A stretch of 9,871 nt of DNA, taken from contig CALAVE010000063.1 of assembly GCA_937892215.1 (NCBI GenBank), positions 1-9,871 of the forward strand. The letters are read 5' to 3'. Positions 5,739 through 9,871 of this stretch are shown here, piece after piece. The translations under genes were made by a program, and so were the position numbers. Source of the DNA: an uncultured Porphyromonadaceae bacterium (GTDB lineage: Bacteria; Bacteroidota; Bacteroidia; Bacteroidales; Muribaculaceae). Below the pieces are notes generated by a model, which saw nothing but the letters and a program-made list of their open reading frames with translations, was not told where the DNA came from and did not search any database. Each line of letters begins with the position of its first letter. Positions within the stretch are counted from its first letter, which is position 1.

Positions 5739-6965
5739 TTATTTCGCGGCACTGCGGCGCAGGGCGAAGATGGAGTAGGCCAGCACCACGAGGAATGTGG
5801 TGAGAGGAACTGCCAGAGCAACCGACATGGAGAAGTGGTCGCCCATCCAGCCCATGGCCAGAGGGCCAATGGCTCCACCCACCACGCACATCATCAGTAT
5901 GGACGAGGCCGTCTCGGTGCGACTGCCCAGACCGCGGATGGCGAGGGCGAAAATGGTGGGGAACATGATACTCTCGAACACGTAGCACACGATTAGAGCG
6001 ACTTTGGAGACTACTCCCAGCCCGCTCATGGCCAGAGAAACCATCACTACGGCTCCGATGGCGCAGATGCAGAAGATTTTCTCGGTGGCGATACGGCTCA
6101 TGAGCAGTCCGCCTATCACGCGCCCGGCCATGAAGAGCAGCAGCCCACCCATCGAAAGGGCCACGGTGGCCTGAGCCGGAGAGAGGAAGCCGTCGTCGGT
6201 CATGAAATTGATGAAAAACGTGTTGATGGAGATTTCCGATATTTCGTAGGAAATCAGGGCGATGAACCCGAAGATGAACATCGCGCCGAAAGCCTTTTTG
6301 CCGGTGCCCGAACCGCTTTCGTGCTCAGGTTGCGACAGAATCACCTCGGGGAGTTTCAGAAACATAAAACACACCGCTACGGCCAGCATTATGCCGGCAA
6401 TGATGAGGTAAGGCACGGCAATGCTGCTTCTGGAGGCCGATTCTCCCGAGCCGCCAAAGAAGAACAGGCCGCTGAGCAGGGCACTGAACACGCACCCCAG
6501 GCCATTGAACGACTGGGCAATGTTGAGGCGTCCAGCCGCGGTGCGCGGGTGGCCGAGCAGGGTGACGTAGGGGTTGGCGGCGGTTTCCAGTATTACCAAG
6601 CCGCATCCCAGCACAAACAGCGGGCACAGGATGTATTCAAACACACCGAACGAGGTGGCGGGCAGGAATAGGAACGACCCCACGGCAAAGAGACACAGGC
6701 CCGTGATGACGCCAATGCGTGTTCCAAGCCGCTTGATGAGCATTCCGGCAGGGATGGCTCCCAGGAAGTAGGCCAGATAGACCACCACCTGGATGTAGGA
6801 CGACTGCGTTTTCGACACCCCCATGGTGAGTTGGTAGTGCTTATTGAGCACATCCAGAATGGCCCTTGCGCCACCCCAGAGGAAGAACAGAGACGTGATG
6901 AGGATGAACGGGATGATGTATTCACGAGCTACGAGGCGAGTTCCGGAAGTCTTGTCGGTTGTCAT
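5739..6965 (-). CDS. FucP-family sugar:proton symporter (MFS)
   Basis: 408 residues with about 12 hydrophobic segments, the usual size for the FHS (fucose:H+ symporter) branch of the major facilitator superfamily, an inner-membrane importer. Diagnostic features are FFLWGGARAILDVLNKHYQ in helix 1 (27-45, with D38) and LETAANPY (126-133, with E127), which correspond to the acidic residues used for proton coupling in FucP. KRLGTRIG (78-85) fits the cytoplasmic loop motif of the superfamily, and a hydrophilic loop near 218-233 (QPEHESGSGTGKK) divides the two halves. The sugar cannot be told from sequence; fucose, glucose, galactose or N-acetylhexosamines are all possible. The frame extends 41 codons upstream to 7088, but the -7 element at 6995-7002 lies inside that stretch, so the ATG at 6965 is preferred. 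No sugar-catabolic genes sit beside it. The gene is divergent from the RNA methyltransferase. Confidence 0.9.
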   Translation of the reverse strand: MTTDKTSGTRLVAREYIIPFILITSLFFLWGGARAILDVLNKHYQLTMGVSKTQSSYIQVVVYLAYFLGAIPAGMLIKRLGTRIGVITGLCLFAVGSFLFLPATSFGVFEYILCPLFVLGCGLVILETAANPYVTLLGHPRTAAGRLNIAQSFNGLGCVFSALLSGLFFFGGSGESASRSSIAVPYLIIAGIMLAVAVCFMFLKLPEVILSQPEHESGSGTGKKAFGAMFIFGFIALISYEISEISINTFFINFMTDDGFLSPAQATVALSMGGLLLFMAGRVIGGLLMSRIATEKIFCICAIGAVVMVSLAMSGLGVVSKVALIVCYVFESIMFPTIFALAIRGLGSRTETASSILMMCVVGGAIGPLAMGWMGDHFSMSVALAVPLTTFLVVLAYSIFALRRSAAK

Positions 6966-6994
6966 AAAGATTGATTTAATGTTCAAAATTGATG

Positions 6995-7002
6995 CAAAAG
7001 TA
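6995..7002 (-). promoter_or_regulatory. -7 element for the sugar symporter
   Basis: Minus-strand TACTTTTG (7002-6995) matches TAnnTTTG and ends 29 bases before the ATG at 6965. The -33 region about 20 bases upstream is poor (TTTA). Confidence 0.5.
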
Positions 7003-7074
7003 TTAAATTTGTGGCAGAATAAATGCGACAGAGGGCAACTTTCTGCGCAAATTACGGAAAATGGGCAAAGATTC

Positions 7075-7080
7075 AGGAGA
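7075..7080 (+). promoter_or_regulatory. Shine-Dalgarno-like site choosing the methyltransferase start
   Basis: AGGAGA lies 7 bases before the ATG at 7088. An earlier in-frame ATG at 7061 has only GGAAA directly in front of it with too little spacing, so 7088 is preferred. Strong sites of this kind are uncommon in Bacteroidetes. Confidence 0.5.
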
Positions 7081-7087
7081 GAGCGCA

Positions 7088-7615
7088 ATGAAGAAAAAGA
7101 CGATGACCGAACTGAACCGCATCAGCGTGGAGCAGTTTCATGAGACGGAGAAAATACCGGTGGTAGTGGTGCTGGACAATGTGCGCAGCGAGATGAACGT
7201 GGGCAGCATATTCCGCACCGCCGACGCGTTTCTTGTGGAGAAAATCTGTCTGTGCGGAATCACGGCCGTGCCATCGTCGGCCGAGATGCACAAGACGGCG
7301 CTCGGAGCCGAGAACAGTGTGGCGTGGGAGCATTACGCCAGTGGCGTGGATGCCGTGGATGCGCTGCGGCAGGCCGGCTACGTGGTGTGCGCCGTGGAGC
7401 AGGTTCACGGCAGCGTGAGCCTGGACCGCTTTAGGGTGAAGCCCGGTGAGAAATACGCGCTCGTTTTCGGCCATGAGGTGAAGGGCGTGAGTCAGGAAGT
7501 GGTGGACCACAGCAACTTGTGCATAGAGATACCGCAGTCCGGCACCAAGCACTCGCTGAACGTGGCCAACAGTGCCGCGATCCTCCTGTGGGACCTCTAC
7601 CGCCAGCTGCTGTAA
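7088..7615 (+). CDS. SpoU/TrmH-family RNA 2'-O-methyltransferase
   Basis: 175 residues. The enzyme should transfer a methyl group from S-adenosylmethionine to a ribose 2'-OH of tRNA or rRNA, acting in the cytoplasm as a dimer with a deep trefoil knot. All three SPOUT motifs are present: motif 1 with N37-V-G39 and R43 (RSEMNVGSIFRTADAF), motif 2 with E130 and G133 (ALVFGHEVKGVS), and motif 3 with P149, G152, S156-L-N158-V. There is no N-terminal substrate-binding domain, unlike RlmB, so it is of the short, catalytic-domain-only kind (TrmH or TrmL-like). The target nucleotide cannot be assigned. It begins with a Lys-rich leader (MKKKTMTELNR). The gene is divergent from the symporter and no clear intrinsic terminator follows it. 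The large antisense frame over it is a shadow of its GC-rich codons. Confidence 0.92.
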   Translation: MKKKTMTELNRISVEQFHETEKIPVVVVLDNVRSEMNVGSIFRTADAFLVEKICLCGITAVPSSAEMHKTALGAENSVAWEHYASGVDAVDALRQAGYVVCAVEQVHGSVSLDRFRVKPGEKYALVFGHEVKGVSQEVVDHSNLCIEIPQSGTKHSLNVANSAAILLWDLYRQLL

Positions 7616-7781
7616 CCGGTGACCATCAATTGAAATTAACGACAACCAGAACAACCAGGAAACAACATTGCGGAGGATAGTTGTCCGGCTGTCGTGCTTC
7701 GTAGCAACATAAGTTGTTAGTAATCAAGTGATTTTTTTGGTTTTGAAAATTTCTCCTATTGTGGGAAAACTTTATCGGTTA

Positions 7782-7812
7782 TTTGTAACTATGTTACAAA
7801 AGTTTTTGTAAC
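7782..7812 (+). promoter_or_regulatory. Three alternating copies of TTTGTAAC, operator candidate for hsdR
   Basis: TTTGTAAC (7782-7789), its exact reverse complement GTTACAAA (7793-7800), and TTTGTAAC again (7805-7812) follow each other with spacers of 3 and 4 bases. Centre-to-centre distances are 11 and 12 bp, about one helical turn, so two dimers or a cooperative protein could bind one face of the DNA. The first copy contains the candidate -33 TTTG and the third overlaps the -7 element, so occupancy should affect transcription of hsdR. The binding protein is unknown. Confidence 0.55.
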
Positions 7813-7816
7813 TTTG
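7782..7816 (+). promoter_or_regulatory. Bacteroidetes-type promoter for hsdR
   Basis: TAACTTTG (7809-7816) is a full match to the -7 consensus. TTTG at 7782-7785 is the nearest -33 candidate but the spacer is 23 bp, slightly longer than the usual 19-21. Transcription would begin near 7823, giving a leader of about 55 nt. Confidence 0.6.
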
Positions 7817-7826
7817 CAGAATTCAA

Positions 7827-7849
7827 GGAGCTTTTCGCTCCATTTTTTT
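7827..7849 (+). terminator. Terminator-like hairpin at the 5' end of the hsdR mRNA
   Basis: GGAGC (7827-7831) and GCTCC (7837-7841) form a 5-bp stem with loop TTTTC, followed by A and seven T (7843-7849). It lies between the predicted transcription start (about 7823) and the hsdR ATG, so it could cut transcription short (attenuation) or simply stabilise the mRNA end. The stem is short, so efficiency is uncertain. Confidence 0.4.
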
Positions 7850-7878
7850 AGACTCACGAACTTCTCATAATACATATT

Positions 7879-9871
7879 ATGCCGAACATCGCACTCCATT
7901 TACTTACGGAAGAAGACGTAAAGCTTCGTTATATTACACCAGCCATAATACAAAAAGGTTGGTCGGTTGATGATATTACGATGGAAACAAAGGTCAAACT
8001 TACAGACGGCAAGATTAATCTTAAGGGTAACTTCGTTGTAAGGGAGCGACCTAAATATGCTGACTATGTTCTATATTTCAATAGGTCAACTCCAATAGCT
8101 ATTGTTGAAGCCAAAGATGCAAACCATTCTGTCGCGTATGGAATGCAACAGGCAAAGGAGTATGCCCAAATGATGGATATTCCTTTTGCGTTCAGCTCCA
8201 ACGGTCAGGGTTATCAAGAATATGACTTCCTAACAGGAAAGGAACGCTCATTCTCAATGGATGCCTTTCCAACGAAAGAAGAATTATATGCTCGCTTCCT
8301 CGCTGAGAGCAATGGCGGTAAAGGCTTCTCTGACGAAGAAAAGAAAATCATCAATCAGCCCTACTGTACTGGACAAGACATTTTCCCTCCTCGATACTAC
8401 CAACGCAATGCAGTTAACCGCACTGTCAATGCAGTAGCACAAGGGAAAAATCGTCTGCTGCTCGTTATGGCGACTGGAACGGGTAAGACATATACGGCAT
8501 TCCAAATAGTCTATCGTTTGCTTAAAGCTGGATTGGTGAAGAAAGTCCTGTATTTGGCAGACCGAAATGTTCTGGTTGACCAATCTATTCAACAGGACTT
8601 TAAGCCTCTGGCAAATACAATCCATAAAGTGGATTATCAGAGCGATATAGAAACGCATGGTGGTCACTTAGCTTACGAAGTGTATTTTTCTCTTTACCAA
8701 CAATTGATTGGGAAAGAAGGGAAACAGAACTACAAAGAACTGTTTAAGCCAGAGTTCTTTGATATGGTCATCGTGGACGAGTGCCATCGTGGAAGTGCCA
8801 AAGATGATAGTAACTGGCGAGAGATACTGGAATACTTTGATGGAGCAATCCAACTGGGTATGACTGCAACCCCAAAGGAAACTAAATATCAGTCCAGCAT
8901 CAGCTATTTTGGAGAGCCTATTTATACATACAGCCTAAAGGAAGGTATTGAAGATGGTTTCCTTGCGCCTTTCAAGGTTGTAAACATTACAACCAATATT
9001 GGTGATGAATGGCGACCTGTTAAAGGACAAAGAGACATAAACGGCAACCTCATAGAAGACCGCATCTATAACAACTCTGACTATGATTACAATATCATCA
9101 TAGAAGATAGGATCAGGGAGGTCGCACATGAGATAACCCAATATTTGAAGAGCACAGACAGGATGGCGAAGACCATTGTGTTCTGTGCCGACGAAGACCA
9201 TGCCGACCGTATGCGCACCGCACTTGTCAATGAAAATTCCGACATGTGCAAGAAAAATCCTGATTATGTCGTGCGTATCACTGGCAGCGACCCTTACGGG
9301 CAGTCTAAGCTTGATTACTTTATTTCCGTTGCTTCAAAATACCCCGTCATCGCCACTACAAGTAAGTTGCTCTCTACAGGAGTAGATTGCAAAATGGTTA
9401 AACTCATTGTACTTGACCAACGCATAGGTTCTATGACAGAGTTTAAGCAAATTGTGGGTCGTGGAACCAGAATCCGTGAAAAAGAAGGTAAGACCCATTT
9501 CACAATCATGGATTTTCGTAATGTGACACGTTTGTTTGCCGATCCAGACTGGGATGGCCCGATTGAAGTTAATGATAATTATGTCAAGGGAGCAACAAAG
9601 CCTTATCCAGAGATTGAGGAAGAGCCAATGGGTGTGAGCGAACCCGAGCCGGAACGTCCGCCTAAACCCATAGTTGATAAGGATGGATGCACGGTTGAGG
9701 TTATCAATAAAGTAGTGTCTGTATATGATGCCAACGGCAAGTTGCTCCGCACGGAAAGCATAACCGACTACACACGAAAGAACATCAACGACACTTACGC
9801 CAATCTCGATGACTTCATTCGCAGATGGAATGAAGCGGAAAAGAAAGCCGAGATTACGGATTTGCTTCGTG
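7879..9871 (+). CDS. hsdR: Type I restriction enzyme R subunit (HsdR), 3' end outside window
   Basis: Open from ATG at 7879 to the window edge, 664 residues visible; the family is usually longer, so the C-terminus is missing. HsdR is the motor and nuclease of type I restriction-modification complexes: it joins HsdM and HsdS, pumps unmethylated DNA with ATP and cleaves it. Domains run in order. The N-terminal PD-(D/E)xK nuclease has D62, E77 and K79 (IAIVEAKDA). The first RecA-like domain has Walker A MATGTGKT (197-204, K203), DECH (300-303) and motif III TATP (329-332). The second RecA-like domain carries motif VI QIVGRGTRIR (524-533). After about 560 an acidic/Pro-rich linker leads into a region like the EcoEI R C-terminal domain (SITDYTRKNINDTYANLDDF). 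All catalytic residues I can check are intact. The AT-rich composition differs from the central block. hsdM and hsdS are expected beyond the right edge. Confidence 0.95.
   Translation, partial: MPNIALHLLTEEDVKLRYITPAIIQKGWSVDDITMETKVKLTDGKINLKGNFVVRERPKYADYVLYFNRSTPIAIVEAKDANHSVAYGMQQAKEYAQMMDIPFAFSSNGQGYQEYDFLTGKERSFSMDAFPTKEELYARFLAESNGGKGFSDEEKKIINQPYCTGQDIFPPRYYQRNAVNRTVNAVAQGKNRLLLVMATGTGKTYTAFQIVYRLLKAGLVKKVLYLADRNVLVDQSIQQDFKPLANTIHKVDYQSDIETHGGHLAYEVYFSLYQQLIGKEGKQNYKELFKPEFFDMVIVDECHRGSAKDDSNWREILEYFDGAIQLGMTATPKETKYQSSISYFGEPIYTYSLKEGIEDGFLAPFKVVNITTNIGDEWRPVKGQRDINGNLIEDRIYNNSDYDYNIIIEDRIREVAHEITQYLKSTDRMAKTIVFCADEDHADRMRTALVNENSDMCKKNPDYVVRITGSDPYGQSKLDYFISVASKYPVIATTSKLLSTGVDCKMVKLIVLDQRIGSMTEFKQIVGRGTRIREKEGKTHFTIMDFRNVTRLFADPDWDGPIEVNDNYVKGATKPYPEIEEEPMGVSEPEPERPPKPIVDKDGCTVEVINKVVSVYDANGKLLRTESITDYTRKNINDTYANLDDFIRRWNEAEKKAEITDLLR

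Noticed and set aside
7073..7654. 193-codon open frame on the minus strand
   Set aside because: It is antisense to the RNA methyltransferase, His/Leu-rich without domain resemblance, and would overlap the symporter promoter region.
7636..7668. Short tandem word ACAACCAG(A/G) repeated twice with nearby ACAAC words, resembling a repeat array
   Set aside because: Only two imperfect copies of 9 bp, no spacer regularity; not a CRISPR or iteron array.
7703..7738. Possible terminator after the methyltransferase (AGCAAC/GTTGTT hairpin, then a run of seven T)
   Set aside because: The stem is only six pairs with a wobble, 13 bases separate it from the T-run, and the nearer AATCA/TGATT arms leave a 2-base loop. 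Too weak to call.

Overview
The window looks like chromosomal DNA from a member of the Bacteroidota, most likely order Bacteroidales (a Muribaculaceae-like gut commensal is my guess, low confidence). The reasons are the Bacteroidetes-type promoters (TTTG, about 20 bp, TAnnTTTG) in front of several genes, the general lack of strong Shine-Dalgarno sequences, exported proteins with signal peptides ending in Ala-Gln, and a FucP-type sugar permease typical of this group. Base composition is mosaic. The central block (about 3060-7615) is clearly GC-rich, while the left end (1-3000) and the right end (7616 to the end) are visibly more AT-rich, as expected if accessory loci flank a housekeeping segment.

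Left block (minus strand): a two-gene unit of exported proteins. A 390-residue secreted protein of unknown function (1251-2423) is followed 78 bp later by a secreted tetratricopeptide-repeat (TPR) protein that runs off the window at base 1 and whose last visible repeats are near-identical 126-bp units. Upstream lies a roughly 640-bp gene-free stretch. It holds a good promoter candidate, a palindrome on that promoter, a long imperfect inverted repeat in the presumed leader, and a strong intrinsic terminator belonging to the next operon.

Central block: a minus-strand operon of an exported lipoprotein flavodoxin (4188-4760) and, 3 bp later, an exported carboxymuconolactone decarboxylase-like/cupin fusion protein (3066-4184). 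It has its own promoter, an AraC-style pair of 21-bp direct repeats upstream, and the terminator at 2925-2968. Divergent from it is a short-chain dehydrogenase/reductase (4994-5725). This converges with a FucP-family sugar:proton symporter (5739-6965, minus), which in turn diverges from a SpoU/TrmH-family RNA 2'-O-methyltransferase (7088-7615).

Right block: a type I restriction enzyme R subunit (hsdR, from 7879) that runs off the right edge. Its upstream region has three alternating copies of an 8-bp sequence spaced about one helical turn apart across the predicted promoter, followed by a small terminator-like hairpin at the predicted 5' end of the mRNA. The matching hsdM and hsdS genes are not in the window and would be expected beyond 9871.

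I did not find a clearly new multi-gene system. The most worthwhile leads are the operator array and 5' hairpin in front of hsdR, the direct-repeat control region of the exported flavodoxin/cupin operon, the structured leader of the unknown secreted protein, and the near-identical TPR repeats.
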